Shown piece by piece: positions 36,094-45,706 of a stretch of 64,000 nt of DNA. The position numbers and the translations under genes are program-made. The stretch lies in NCBI RefSeq assembly GCF_003182155.1, contig NZ_QGTG01000001.1, forward strand, positions 1,856,991 to 1,920,990, written 5' to 3'. The notes beneath the pieces are model-generated. The model made no database searches. It was not told the origin of the DNA and worked only from the letters and a program-made list of their open reading frames with translations. Each line of letters opens with the position of its first letter. Positions within the stretch are counted from its first letter, which is position 1. The stretch is from Chitinophaga sp. S165. Lineage in GTDB: Bacteria; Bacteroidota; Bacteroidia; Chitinophagales; Chitinophagaceae.

Positions 36094-37062
36094 TTAAATA
36101 ATGCTCAGGTCTAACATATCAGCCATATCCTCGCCGGTTGCGTTTCTATATTCTTCTTCAGTCTGAGCAAGTTCTGACAGGTCAACGTCTCCTTCTATTT
36201 CTACGTGTGACAGCAGGAATTGTACTGTACGCGTTTGAATCCATGCGTAACCAATACCCAATGTAAAGATAAAGATCAGTGCATTTACGATCAGCAGTCC
36301 GGCAAAATTGCTGCCAGTAGCCGTAGAACGTAATCTGAAGGTCTTTTCGCCCTGTACGAGACGCAGGTTATCGATGTAATAACTGAAAATTTCAGCCTGC
36401 CACCAGAACGAATAGATACCCAATGTCAGGACCGATAGGAAATAACCTTTCAGATTGATGAAGAAATAGTCAGTACCATTACCCTGGTAACGGAATTCGC
36501 CACTGCCGAAGCGGATATTTCCCAGCAGATAGTTACGGATGTTGATGGCTGCCCAGGAACTGTAAATGCCGATCGTAATAAGGGTCAGGAACATCTCTTT
36601 GATGAACAGTTTCACAAATTCATTCCTGTCGCCACGGTAACCGAAACGGATACCTCTCCAGGAGGTCCTTGACCAATGATAACGGCTCGCGCCATGAATA
36701 GCTACCGGCACTACCAGTAACAAAAAGGCGAGATAAAGCAGTCCTCCGATCAAAGGCAGTTTAAAGTAGGCAAGAACTTGCACTGCAATGATCAAAGCAA
36801 GGAAAATACCCATTGCTTTCAGGAACCCTTTGAACATCTCTTTACCAGTTCCGCTCCATGCAAAGCGGGAACCCTCCATTTCAGTAGAGGAATAGAGATA
36901 TTGCAATTTCTTTGCTTTTGCCCAGGGGTAATACAAGCCCAACGTGATCATCGTTAACAGCCCGTTTAAAAAAAGAATGCCGAAATAAGTACCACCATCG
37001 CCGTGAAATGTTAATACGGGACGGCTGGTTACAGTGCCCGAAGGGCTGTACTGTTGTTCCAT
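36094..37062 (-). CDS. yjgN: YjgN/DUF898 family membrane protein
   Basis: The 322-residue protein shows the repeated DUF898 unit: a stretch with LGLYYPWAKAKKLQYLYSST, one with TIGIYSSWAAINIRNYLLGN, and one with LGIYSFWWQAEIFSYYIDNL. It has about six or seven membrane helices; function is unknown. DUF898 genes are often next to M48 protease genes, as here. The start at 37062 (MEQQYSPSG) is supported by a perfect -7 box at 37102-37109, which overlaps the alternative start at 37104 and so rules it out. Confidence 0.93.
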   Translation of the reverse strand: MEQQYSPSGTVTSRPVLTFHGDGGTYFGILFLNGLLTMITLGLYYPWAKAKKLQYLYSSTEMEGSRFAWSGTGKEMFKGFLKAMGIFLALIIAVQVLAYFKLPLIGGLLYLAFLLLVVPVAIHGASRYHWSRTSWRGIRFGYRGDRNEFVKLFIKEMFLTLITIGIYSSWAAINIRNYLLGNIRFGSGEFRYQGNGTDYFFINLKGYFLSVLTLGIYSFWWQAEIFSYYIDNLRLVQGEKTFRLRSTATGSNFAGLLIVNALIFIFTLGIGYAWIQTRTVQFLLSHVEIEGDVDLSELAQTEEEYRNATGEDMADMLDLSII

Positions 37063-37101
37063 GTGTAGGGGATTAAGGTATAGGTTAATAATTAATATCA
37101 T

Positions 37102-37109
37102 CAAATATA
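37102..37109 (-). promoter_or_regulatory. -7 box TATATTTG of the DUF898-M48 operon
   Basis: On the minus strand TATATTTG matches TAnnTTTG exactly and lies 39 bases before the chosen ATG. Confidence 0.6.
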
Positions 37110-37212
37110 TTAAATAATTTTATACTTCTCTTAACATCTGCGTGTAACAACAAAAATTGCCTTTCCTTTGTTCTTCAATCCATTACAGTAAAAAATCCAT
37201 TAAATTCAGCGT

Positions 37213-37890
37213 ATGAAACCATCCTTGTTAATACTCCATGGCGCCATAGGCGCATCACGCCAGTTAAAAGCTATAGCAGCCTCCTTATCCGAAAAGTATG
37301 ATGTACATCTTTTTGATTTTCCCGGTCACGGGGGAAAGAAACTCCCCGAAGGACCGTTCTCTATTAAACTGTTTGCAACAGCTACACTGGAATATATCCA
37401 GGCAAATGACCTTCGCGAGCTGACCATTTTTGGCTATAGCATGGGAGGTTACGTCGCCATGTATCTGGCGAAACATCATCCGGGACTGATTAACAGGATT
37501 ATTACCCTGGGCACTAAATTCCACTGGGACGAGACCACCGCCGCCAGGGAGATCAAAATGCTGGATACTGCTGTCATTACCGAAAAGGTGCCTGATTTTG
37601 CTGCTGTTCTGGCCGATCTGCATGCCCCCAACGACTGGAAGGAGGTTGTTCAGCGCACAGCCGATATGCTGACCGGAATGGGTAAAGACAATCCTCTGAA
37701 ACCTGATGACTATAAGGACATTAAAACAGCGTCATTGATTATGCTGGGCGATAGAGATAAAATGGTGACATTTGAAGAGACGATCGCCACTTACAAAGCG
37801 CTGCCTGATGCAAAAATGGCTGTGCTTCCCGGCACTCCTCATCCGGTGGAAAAAGTAACGCCTTCATTGCTGGCATTCTTCCTTAGCTGA
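37213..37890 (+). CDS. Alpha/beta fold hydrolase, cytoplasmic
   Basis: The 225-residue protein has the oxyanion-loop HGAIGASR, DFPGHG, the nucleophile elbow GYSMGG (Ser as nucleophile), Asp in MLGDRDKMV and a C-terminal His (PGTPHPVEKV). The catalytic triad is complete. There is no signal peptide. Substrate is unknown; BioH-like or ester hydrolysis is possible. Confidence 0.92.
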   Translation: MKPSLLILHGAIGASRQLKAIAASLSEKYDVHLFDFPGHGGKKLPEGPFSIKLFATATLEYIQANDLRELTIFGYSMGGYVAMYLAKHHPGLINRIITLGTKFHWDETTAAREIKMLDTAVITEKVPDFAAVLADLHAPNDWKEVVQRTADMLTGMGKDNPLKPDDYKDIKTASLIMLGDRDKMVTFEETIATYKALPDAKMAVLPGTPHPVEKVTPSLLAFFLS

Positions 37891-37971
37891 GTAACAAACA
37901 ATTCCCCGTTTTCGGTGATCCCTTCATCAGATATTTTGTAGCACCTTTGTTCTCCAAACAAAACGAAGAAA

Positions 37972-38832
37972 ATGCACCGTTACATTTTAACCCTCCTGCT
38001 GCTGACCGCATCAGGCCTTTACGCTTCAGCACAGGTGCTGAAAGCCGGAAAAACAACTACCAGCTACGGACATAATCCTTCTGCCGGCAAATATTATAAC
38101 ATCCGCAACTTCCGCATGTATTGTGAAGAATATGGAAGTGGCACTCCTATATTGCTGATCCACGGTAACGGCAGATCTATTGAAGATTTCAGGTACCAGA
38201 TCCCCTTCTTTGCCAAAACCAATCGGGTAATCGTGGCCGACAGCCGTGCGCAGGGGCGTTCCACAGATCCTTCGGATAGTCTGACCTACGATATGATGGC
38301 GGAAGATTTCAATGCGCTGCTGGAGGCTAAACACCTGGACTCTGTTCAGGTGATCGGTTGGAGCGACGGAGGTATTATCGGTTTACTGCTGGCTATAAAA
38401 CACCCCGATAAGGTCAAGAAACTGGCCATTAGCGGCGCAAACATAGCGCCCGATACCTTTGCAATAAATCCGGCACTGTTAAGCCTTGTAAAAGCAGATT
38501 ATAATGATCTGCTGAACAAGCAGAATAAGACAGCTGAAGACAGGAATGATCTGAAATTAATGAGGATACTGGTAGAGGAACCGAATATTCCTGTATCAGC
38601 ACTGGAAACTATAAAATGTCCCACATTGGTGATAGGCGGAGACCAGGATCTTATCAACCTGCAGCATACAGTGCTCATCAGCCGGCACATTCCGAAGTCA
38701 TATCTATGGATCATTCCGGGTACAGGTCATAGCGGAGCTATTTCCCGTAAAGATGCTTTTAACAGCACCATTAAAGACTTTTTTATAAAGCCTTACCGCA
38801 GGTTGTCTACTACTGAAAGTATTTTCAACTAA
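37972..38832 (+). CDS. Exported alpha/beta hydrolase
   Basis: This 286-residue protein starts with a signal peptide (MHRYILTLLLLTASGLYASA). The hydrolase core has LLIHGNGR, DSRAQGRS, nucleophile elbow GWSDGG, Asp in IGGDQDLI and His in PGTGHSG. It should act in the periplasm or outside the cell. It reads in the same direction as the hydrolase at 37213, but the 81-base gap, a CACCTTTG box at 37942 and different localisation suggest separate control. Confidence 0.92.
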   Translation: MHRYILTLLLLTASGLYASAQVLKAGKTTTSYGHNPSAGKYYNIRNFRMYCEEYGSGTPILLIHGNGRSIEDFRYQIPFFAKTNRVIVADSRAQGRSTDPSDSLTYDMMAEDFNALLEAKHLDSVQVIGWSDGGIIGLLLAIKHPDKVKKLAISGANIAPDTFAINPALLSLVKADYNDLLNKQNKTAEDRNDLKLMRILVEEPNIPVSALETIKCPTLVIGGDQDLINLQHTVLISRHIPKSYLWIIPGTGHSGAISRKDAFNSTIKDFFIKPYRRLSTTESIFN

Positions 38833-38855
38833 TACCACCTGCGTCTTTAATATAA

Positions 38856-38897
38856 GCAGGGACTACCGGCGAAAGGCTGATAGTCCCTGCATTTTTT
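38856..38897. terminator. Bidirectional terminator between the hydrolase and phosphoesterase genes
   Basis: The stem GCAGGGACTA (38856-38865) pairs with TAGTCCCTGC (38881-38890) and is followed by ATTTTTTAG. It separates two convergent genes. Confidence 0.87.
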
Positions 38898-38899
38898 AG

Positions 38900-40003
38900 T
38901 TATATTTCTATTGTAAAGGTATCTTCCAGTGTGGCTGTTACATCACTTCCCGGCGTACCGGGGTGGGGTATCGCATAATAATTACCGGTTAATGTCAGTC
39001 CTTTATCCCTTCTCTCCAGTGTGACCTTTAAAAAACCATGTTTATCATCACAGTAACTTTCAAGGTCAACGTTTTTTAATAAAGGATCTTCGTTGGTAAA
39101 ACGGTTATCTTCAACAGATGCCACGGCATGTAATTCATCATAACCTCCTCCTCCGGCAACTATAAAACATATAGGTTTACCTTCAGGATAATTCCTTTTG
39201 AGGCGCTGGTAGTTGTGTACATGACCACTAAAGACTATGTCCGGCCGGATACCCGTTTCAGCAAAAACTGACTCCAGCAGTGTGATCATAGGAATGCTGG
39301 CCCCATGATTCACATCAGCAGAATAAGGCGCATGATGTATACATAAGATCACTGCTTTCCCCGGCCTTTCCCTATCTGCAGTCCTCAACTCTTCTTTCAG
39401 CCATTCCTTTTGCTCGTCCGTCACTATCCCGAATTTAGGCACATTACTGTGCATACCGATGATATTGGCAAGCGGCGTTGTCAGCGTCCAGTATACATTG
39501 GGTTGGACCATACTTTTCCTCTCAGAACCGCCACTAAAAGCCACCTGATGCGGGGCCGTATCACAAAATACGGTCATGAAGGCATCCAGGCTGTTGTAGG
39601 GCGCTACGTCAGGATTGACGTCACTGTCATGATTACCAGCTATAGCGAAGACTGGTCCCGGATATAGTTTATAAGGATCAAAGAACTGCCGCTGATACTG
39701 TGATGCCTCTCCATGATTATACACGACATCTCCGAGATGAAAAAGGAACTGTGGCTGATCATGCTTTGAAGAGTTCTGATACTGCCTGACCATTTGCCCT
39801 ACTACCTTTTCCTGAAAATCGGGGCTGCGCATACTTCCCGTATCTCCCACCATATGAAATATCATTTTGTCATGGTTAATATCAGGTATAACATCCCGTA
39901 TAGATAAATGATAAGGATAAGCACCACTTGGTTTAGGCAATGCTCTGAACTTGTAGGAGTCGTCTGGCTGATCTTTCTTTAGCACAGGTGTTTTATATCT
40001 CAT
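38900..40003 (-). CDS. Calcineurin-like metallophosphoesterase
   Basis: The 367-residue protein has the metallophosphoesterase motif series: MVGDTGSM, LGDVVYNHG, GNHDSD, ILCIHHAPY and FSGHVHNY, so both metals should be bound. It has no signal peptide, so it acts in the cytoplasm. The C-terminal 60 residues (about 305-367) are a small beta domain. Substrate is unknown. The start at 40003 (MRYKTPVLKKDQPDD) is chosen over 40039. Confidence 0.9.
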   Translation of the reverse strand: MRYKTPVLKKDQPDDSYKFRALPKPSGAYPYHLSIRDVIPDINHDKMIFHMVGDTGSMRSPDFQEKVVGQMVRQYQNSSKHDQPQFLFHLGDVVYNHGEASQYQRQFFDPYKLYPGPVFAIAGNHDSDVNPDVAPYNSLDAFMTVFCDTAPHQVAFSGGSERKSMVQPNVYWTLTTPLANIIGMHSNVPKFGIVTDEQKEWLKEELRTADRERPGKAVILCIHHAPYSADVNHGASIPMITLLESVFAETGIRPDIVFSGHVHNYQRLKRNYPEGKPICFIVAGGGGYDELHAVASVEDNRFTNEDPLLKNVDLESYCDDKHGFLKVTLERRDKGLTLTGNYYAIPHPGTPGSDVTATLEDTFTIEI

Positions 40004-40270
40004 GACAATAGCAATAGTACAGGATAAAGATAAGCGCAAAAACGACTACTAGGTAGTAGCATGACGTTAATGTCCGGAACAGATAGGTGCAATAGTTCCC
40101 GGAAATACTCTTCTGTCTGTTTATTACGCGCTACATACCATACCGGCTTTCTGATCCGGTCATTTAACTAAGGGGACCCTCCTGCATGGTACAGTACTTG
40201 TTGATACATAATTATCACCCTAAAACAGCAACAATCTCATGCTGAAACAGATCAAGTAAATGCATATACA

Positions 40271-42469
40271 ATGGCAGGAGTAACACTATGGGCAGCAACT
40301 GCTATGAAGCAGCTTACCGGACATAACAGCGCTGTATTTTCAAGACAGCTGGGGCAGTACGAACTTTGTGGGTCCTCCGGTGAAGATTCATTCTGGATCA
40401 CCGTCTCACTCAATACAAACATTAAAATCGCTTTCCGCACAGTATACTCTCCTGATGGCCCTGTCATTAGCAACATTGCTGAAAACGATGATAGTATCGT
40501 TTGCATGCTGACTTCATTAACGGGCACCTTTGAAGTTGAGATCAAGTTACCGGCGAAAGAGAAGCCGGTACTACACTATACAGTCCGCTTCCAGGCTGCT
40601 GTTCCCACAGCGATCCCCTTCTGGCCGAAAGACCTCCTTATCATTGAAGAAAGCTCCAGCCCACACGATAGCGAAGGCGAAGTTTATATCAGTCAAACAG
40701 GGATACGCAGCGGTTTAATATATGCAGGCATAAAAAAGCCTGAGAGCGGTTCGTTTCTATACCTGCAAAACTTTTCCGCCCTGGACGATTACTTCCAGAC
40801 TACAACTACATCTGTCGGTGATACAGTCGGTGGAATGTGGCCTGAAATTGGTTTTTCCCTTCCACCTACAAAAGATAAACTATTACCGCCTGACAGGATG
40901 TTCACCATTGCGGATACATTTGTTGTATTCGACCCTGTTCGTCCGAACGACCAGTTTGCCATTGCCAGGCAGTTTATAGACCGGTTGGCGGATCTGTATA
41001 TTCATCTTCCCGTTCCTGATACCACTTACCATGACTATCCTGATATTCTTAACAGATCGTTGAAAGATCTTGAAGATAATAAAGGCTGCTGGAGCTATCA
41101 TAACGGCAAATCTTTTCTCAATGCTTACGTAAGCGATTATGCCAATCCTCCTGAGGTGATGGTACAGCTTGCAGTATTACTACCGCTCTTGGACTACTCG
41201 TCGTGGCAGGGGAAACATGTGCCGTTAATTGATATATTAAAAGAAGTCCTTCCGGATTTTCTTGACGAAGAGACTGGCATATTACACCGGTGGCTACCAG
41301 CCAGGGCGGATATGCTTGATGGTTCCGAACCTCATAAGCAGGCCAATGTAATGGACTCCTGGTATCTCTATCATCCTTTACTTAACCTCTCCAGAATGGC
41401 GTTGAGAGGTGACAAAGATGCAAAGACGTTATTCCTTAAATCGTTGGAATTCCCGATAAAAGTAGCCCGTCATTTTAACTACCGCTGGCCTGTTTTTTTT
41501 GACCTTAATACATTGGAAGTCATTAAAGAGGAAACTGCTCCCGGTCAGGGCGGAGAAAAAGATGTAGCAGGGATGTATGCGCATGTTATGCTGCAGGCCT
41601 GGGAACTGACTGGCGACAAACGCTATCTTTCCGAAGCGGAACAAGCTGCTCAGAGCCTTACTGCCTATGGCTTCAACATTATGTATCAGGCAAATAATAC
41701 CGCGTTCTCGGCAGGCGCTATGTTAAGATTATACAATATAACAAAGAATGAATTGTATCTCGATCTTGCCTTTGTCTTTCTTGCGAATTTATTTGCAAAT
41801 GTGGCCTTATGGCAATGCAGCTATGGATACCTGAAACATTTTCCACTATTCTTTGCACTCTTTCCGTTAACAAACGCTCCATACACTGCCGTTTATGAGG
41901 AACAGGAATGTTTCGCCGCATTTCATGATTTTCTACAGCATGCCAACGACGCGCCACTGGCACGCTCAGCTGCAATGCTAATGGCGGAATTTATCAGGCA
42001 TTTCATTTACCGCGCTGTATATTATTATCCTCCATTATTGCCCGAGGCAATGCTTTCAGAAGAAGTTAAAACAGGAGAGGTGGACCCCAAGTTATGGGTG
42101 GCACTGGAAGACATTCATGATGGTTGGGAGAAATCCGGTCTTGTAGGCCAGGAAGTATATGGCGCCGGGCTTGCCTTTGGCATTTTACCCCGCCACTATC
42201 TTAAAGTGCCTGACGGCGATTTCCTGGTCTTTATAGACTACCCGACAGCAGAACATTGCATGGGAAACCGATTTCGGTTCAAAGTGCTTGGAGTGAAGGC
42301 ACTTAGTTGCCGCCTCCGCATATTAAGTCTGAGCGGAAAACCTCTTTCCGGACTTACAGTCATAGCAGGAGAAGATAAACAGACCATTGAGGGTAAAATG
42401 ACTACTGAAGGACATCTGGAATATACTATTCATGGAGATCAGATCATCGAAATAAATAAACAGCAATGA
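40271..42469 (+). CDS. Large cytoplasmic protein with alpha/alpha-toroid-like region, unknown function
   Basis: This 732-residue protein has no signal peptide and no family I can name. The first 220 residues are beta-rich. The region from about 250 to 600 has repeated helical pairs like (alpha/alpha)6 glycosidases or epimerases, for example AGMYAHVMLQAWELTGDKRYLSEAEQAA and MYQANNTAFSAGAMLRLYNITKNELYLDLA. The final 90 residues are again beta-rich. No glycosidase catalytic motif can be named. The stop codon overlaps the start of the SDR at 42466, so the two probably act together, perhaps on a carbohydrate-like substrate. An in-frame ATG at 40304 is an alternative start. Confidence 0.8.
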   Translation: MAGVTLWAATAMKQLTGHNSAVFSRQLGQYELCGSSGEDSFWITVSLNTNIKIAFRTVYSPDGPVISNIAENDDSIVCMLTSLTGTFEVEIKLPAKEKPVLHYTVRFQAAVPTAIPFWPKDLLIIEESSSPHDSEGEVYISQTGIRSGLIYAGIKKPESGSFLYLQNFSALDDYFQTTTTSVGDTVGGMWPEIGFSLPPTKDKLLPPDRMFTIADTFVVFDPVRPNDQFAIARQFIDRLADLYIHLPVPDTTYHDYPDILNRSLKDLEDNKGCWSYHNGKSFLNAYVSDYANPPEVMVQLAVLLPLLDYSSWQGKHVPLIDILKEVLPDFLDEETGILHRWLPARADMLDGSEPHKQANVMDSWYLYHPLLNLSRMALRGDKDAKTLFLKSLEFPIKVARHFNYRWPVFFDLNTLEVIKEETAPGQGGEKDVAGMYAHVMLQAWELTGDKRYLSEAEQAAQSLTAYGFNIMYQANNTAFSAGAMLRLYNITKNELYLDLAFVFLANLFANVALWQCSYGYLKHFPLFFALFPLTNAPYTAVYEEQECFAAFHDFLQHANDAPLARSAAMLMAEFIRHFIYRAVYYYPPLLPEAMLSEEVKTGEVDPKLWVALEDIHDGWEKSGLVGQEVYGAGLAFGILPRHYLKVPDGDFLVFIDYPTAEHCMGNRFRFKVLGVKALSCRLRILSLSGKPLSGLTVIAGEDKQTIEGKMTTEGHLEYTIHGDQIIEINKQQ

Positions 42470-43242
42470 CAACTAATATCACACACCAAGCATATACTGA
42501 CTATCTATCGCAGAACATAAGCGGTAAGTCTATCCTGGTTACCGGCGGCACCACCGGCATAGGACGTGCTATCAGCCTGTTACTGGCTTCTATGGGAGCA
42601 AATATTTTACTTACCGGACTGGATCAGGCGCACCTCGAAGACACGCTCAAAGATGCAGGAAAGATTGACGTTGGTGACAAGATCCGTGGGATCATCGCAG
42701 ACATGTCCACTTCCGAAGGCATTGAGAATATCTTTAATGAAGTGGACAAACGCTTCAAGGGACTCGATATACTGATCAATAACGCAGCATTGGCTTATCA
42801 AAGCATAGTTGATGGAAATTATAAAGAGTGGGAGTATATCATCAAAACAAACTTACTGGGCTATCTGGCCTGTAGCAATCGCGCTATTGAAAAGATGAAA
42901 GCACGTCAGGCTGGTCACATCATCAACATAGGATCTATGAGTGCTGATGTAAGAGAGAAAGGCAGTTCTGTGTATGTTGCCACGAAATCAGGAATCCAGG
43001 GCTTTTCTGAAAGCCTGCGAAAAGAGGTCAATGAATACGGCATCAAGGTAACCCTTATAGAACCCGGTGCAGTCGGGACAGATATGCAGCCCTCTTCACC
43101 GGAAGAACAACGGGAAAAAATAAAGAATCTTGAGATGCTAAAGGCAGAAGACATTGCATATGCCGTGGTATATTGTCTGGCTCAACCTTCGCGTTGCGAT
43201 GTTGTGGAGCTGAAGATACGCCCGCACCTGCAAATGATCTGA
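42466..43242 (+). CDS. SDR family oxidoreductase coupled to the toroid protein
   Basis: The 258-residue protein has TGGTTGIG, NNAALAY, catalytic Ser in IGSMSAD and the intact YxxxK motif in VYVATKSGI. The C-terminal part (AEDIAYAVVYCLAQPSRCDV) is the classical SDR type that acts on small alcohols or sugars. It overlaps the upstream gene by 4 bases (ATGA), so the two are translationally coupled. Substrate is unknown. Confidence 0.93.
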   Translation: MTTNITHQAYTDYLSQNISGKSILVTGGTTGIGRAISLLLASMGANILLTGLDQAHLEDTLKDAGKIDVGDKIRGIIADMSTSEGIENIFNEVDKRFKGLDILINNAALAYQSIVDGNYKEWEYIIKTNLLGYLACSNRAIEKMKARQAGHIINIGSMSADVREKGSSVYVATKSGIQGFSESLRKEVNEYGIKVTLIEPGAVGTDMQPSSPEEQREKIKNLEMLKAEDIAYAVVYCLAQPSRCDVVELKIRPHLQMI

Positions 43243-43379
43243 GCTTATTGTCACAGCTACGCCTATCCACTTTTAACGTGGAACATCACATATCAAAATA
43301 ATCCAAACCGGCTGGTAAATTAAGCGCATTTGAGAATGTTCCTTCACCAAAAGAAGCCATTCGTAAACGGTGAAGACCT

Positions 43380-43919
43380 TTATGTAAGCAACAATTCCTT
43401 TATTGTGCGATTGCCCGGCAAACTTTTCGCTACCACAATGACCTTACCACCCTCAGGCAATGTGGCTGCTTTATAATGCCAGTCTACTCCGTTCCGGCCC
43501 AAAAATGCCCGGCCGCTTTCTGTGATAACACCTTCTGCGTCTGTCACCCTTACCTCCACTTCTGCTACACGGAACTCATTTTGGGCAGTCACTACCACCT
43601 CATCACCTTCCAATCTGATATTCTGGACTTCGGGACTGCGGTAAGCATCCTTCACCGCTATGTTATAGGCATTTTGCCCCGGCCCTGCCAGCGACTGATA
43701 ATAAGCCTTGATCTGAGGATCTTCCAGCATTATCTGCGCACGCATCGAAGCAATAGTCATCTTATGCCTTGCTTCCAACTGTTTTTGTGTAGGCTTTTTC
43801 TTTGATGGGCCGCGTTTCTTCGCCATAATGATCTGCCCATTCCTTTCGTAGATCGTGATCTGTTTGCCGAGGGTGCCCCGCACCAATTGCATGAGGATAT
43901 TGTCTTTAACAATGGCCAT
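43380..43919 (-). CDS. Hypothetical protein, Bacteroidota-type
   Basis: This is a 179-residue cytoplasmic protein. It starts with LVRGTLGKQITIYERNGQII, then a very basic stretch (AKKRGPSKKKPTQKQLEARHK, about 53-73), a helical region with YYQSLAGPGQNAYNIAVKDA and a beta-rich C-terminal half. I recall short Bacteroidota hypothetical proteins with this N-terminal plan. Function is unknown; the basic patch may bind nucleic acid, which is an inference. Confidence 0.78.
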   Translation of the reverse strand: MAIVKDNILMQLVRGTLGKQITIYERNGQIIMAKKRGPSKKKPTQKQLEARHKMTIASMRAQIMLEDPQIKAYYQSLAGPGQNAYNIAVKDAYRSPEVQNIRLEGDEVVVTAQNEFRVAEVEVRVTDAEGVITESGRAFLGRNGVDWHYKAATLPEGGKVIVVAKSLPGNRTIKELLLT

Positions 43920-44226
43920 AAAAAGGTCGTTTTGAGGTTATAATTACAAGGTTACTATATCTGTTTTCTAAGGTACGTAAAAGCTTACTAAAATGTTATT
44001 AAAATATCACCTAAACGTCACTTCAATATCGATTTGATATATAAATGACCTTTAAATACCCTTTTGGTGACCTTATGGTATGCTTGTATCAAGCAGATAG
44101 GAAGCCTATCAGAACACTTCAGAAGGATTAATTCTACTGGCGGAGGCTATTATCGAGGAATTTCCGGATCGTCAAACCCTCCGGTTCCGGACTACGATGC
44201 GTGGAGTAACGGATATGATCCAAAAT
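43920..44226. other. Intergenic region; possible short peptide reading frame at its end
   Basis: About 300 bases without a clear gene. The plus-strand frame at 44049-44228 is open for 60 codons and ends in a plausible peptide (GGGYYRGISGSSNPPVPDYD, then AWSNGYDPK) just before a terminator. It has no good start codon, only TTG or GTG near 44064-44067. It could be a short peptide or chance. Confidence 0.35.
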
Positions 44227-44257
44227 AAGCCACGCCCATGATTTACCGGCGTGGCTT
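44227..44257 (-). terminator. Terminator after the aldo/keto reductase gene
   Basis: The stem AAGCCACGCC / GGCGTGGCTT with an 11-base loop is followed on the minus strand by ATTTTGG. It could also end a plus-strand transcript. Confidence 0.8.
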
Positions 44258-44266
44258 ACTCTTTTA

Positions 44267-45250
44267 TTAATAATGTCCCCTTATCTTACTATGGATCTGT
44301 TCATTGTATAACTTTCTCAGTTGCTCATGAACTGATGATGGTAACGGCTGTAAACCGGACGCTGCCACATTACTGTTCACCTGGCTGATCTTAGAAGCTC
44401 CAGGAATAACTGTAGTTACCTCCGGATGATCCAGTATCCAGCGGATCGCCCATTCTGCCATACGCTCATCCGGTAATAAGGTTTTGATATTACCAGCCAG
44501 TTTTACGCCTTCGCCAAACTCGATACCTGAAAAGGTCTCCCCCGCGTTAAATGACTCCCCGTTGGCATTATAATGACGGTGATCCTTATCCGCAAAAACA
44601 GTATCTTCTCTAAACTTCCCGCTTAGTAAGCCACTTGCCAGCGGTACACGTATGATAAGGGCCACACCTTTCTCTTTCGCTCTTGCAAAAACCTCGTCCG
44701 CCACATGTTGCCTGAAGAGGTTAAAAATGATCTGTAACGAAGCAAGCCCTTCCTGCTCAAGGCAGATCAACGCTTCTTCCGAAGTCTCAACGCTGGCGCC
44801 AAAATAACGGATCAATCCTTCCTGCTGCAATTTCCTTAAATTATCAAACACCTTTCCCGAACGCATTTCTTCTGTAGGAATACAGTGTAACTGTTCCAGG
44901 AACAATTGTGAAACGCCCAGGTGACGTAAAGATTCCTCCGCGTGACGTTTCATTGCGTCGTAAGTGAAGTTTTGAGGCCAGCCATTTCCCGCATCGCCTC
45001 TGCGCCCCAGCTTTGTCGCAACAAAGATCTCCTTATTCACCGACTGAAGGAATTTACCAATAATAGCCTCACTGACACCCATCCCATAGACGTCGGCAGT
45101 GTCTATAAAATTGCCTCCGGCGTCTGTATAGGCCTGCAGTATTTTTAATGCCTCATCTTCATTAATATTTCCCCAATCTGCACTTCCGAGTTGCCAGGTG
45201 CCAAGTCCTACTTCGGCAACCTGTACGTCTTTAAATGGTCTGTAATTCAT
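44267..45250 (-). CDS. Aldo/keto reductase
   Basis: The 327-residue protein has the AKR signature: GNFIDTADVYGMG (catalytic Asp and Tyr), Lys in ATKLGRRG and His in LEQLHCIP, plus a C-terminal NADP-binding part (VTTVIPGASKISQVNSNVAA). It is a cytoplasmic NADPH-dependent oxidoreductase of the AKR11/12 or yeast-type class. It is the last gene of the likely operon that starts with the histidine kinase at 47922; 31 bases separate it from the NUDIX gene. Confidence 0.94.
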   Translation of the reverse strand: MNYRPFKDVQVAEVGLGTWQLGSADWGNINEDEALKILQAYTDAGGNFIDTADVYGMGVSEAIIGKFLQSVNKEIFVATKLGRRGDAGNGWPQNFTYDAMKRHAEESLRHLGVSQLFLEQLHCIPTEEMRSGKVFDNLRKLQQEGLIRYFGASVETSEEALICLEQEGLASLQIIFNLFRQHVADEVFARAKEKGVALIIRVPLASGLLSGKFREDTVFADKDHRHYNANGESFNAGETFSGIEFGEGVKLAGNIKTLLPDERMAEWAIRWILDHPEVTTVIPGASKISQVNSNVAASGLQPLPSSVHEQLRKLYNEQIHSKIRGHY

Positions 45251-45281
45251 AACTTATAACGATTTGTGAATGTTATGTGCG

Positions 45282-45689
45282 TTAATCTATGTAACCTTCC
45301 TGGTGTAATTTATTCAGTATTGCTATAACTCCGGGAGCCTGCGTCTCCTGCATTAAATAATCCGCTACAGAGAAGGACCGCACCTCCCCTATTTCCGCAG
45401 CCGGTTCAGGTACGATATCACGATGAAGCCAGTAACAGTCCTGTTCCATGATAATACCTTCCTTCTCACCAAACGCAGGAGCTGTTATATGCGTATAATA
45501 GACCAGCTCCTGCTCTGTCATGCTCACATTCAGTTCTTCCGCTATTTCCCTGCATAATGCCTGGGTTTCTGACTCTCCCTCGTCTACTTTTCCACCAGGC
45601 AAATAAAAACATTTCTTATTCTTACTGTAAGCCAGTAAAAGTTTCCGTTGCTGAACTGATAAAAGCCCAACTGTTTTAAGTGCCTTCAT
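45282..45689 (-). CDS. NUDIX hydrolase
   Basis: The 135-residue protein contains the NUDIX box GKVDEGE...CREIAEELNV (residues about 33-55), with the metal-binding Glu residues; the last conserved glycine is Asn. It likely hydrolyses a nucleoside diphosphate derivative such as an oxidised nucleotide. It lies 17 bases after the response regulator gene. Confidence 0.93.
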   Translation of the reverse strand: MKALKTVGLLSVQQRKLLLAYSKNKKCFYLPGGKVDEGESETQALCREIAEELNVSMTEQELVYYTHITAPAFGEKEGIIMEQDCYWLHRDIVPEPAAEIGEVRSFSVADYLMQETQAPGVIAILNKLHQEGYID

Positions 45690-45706
45690 TTCAATTAATT
45701 ATTGTA

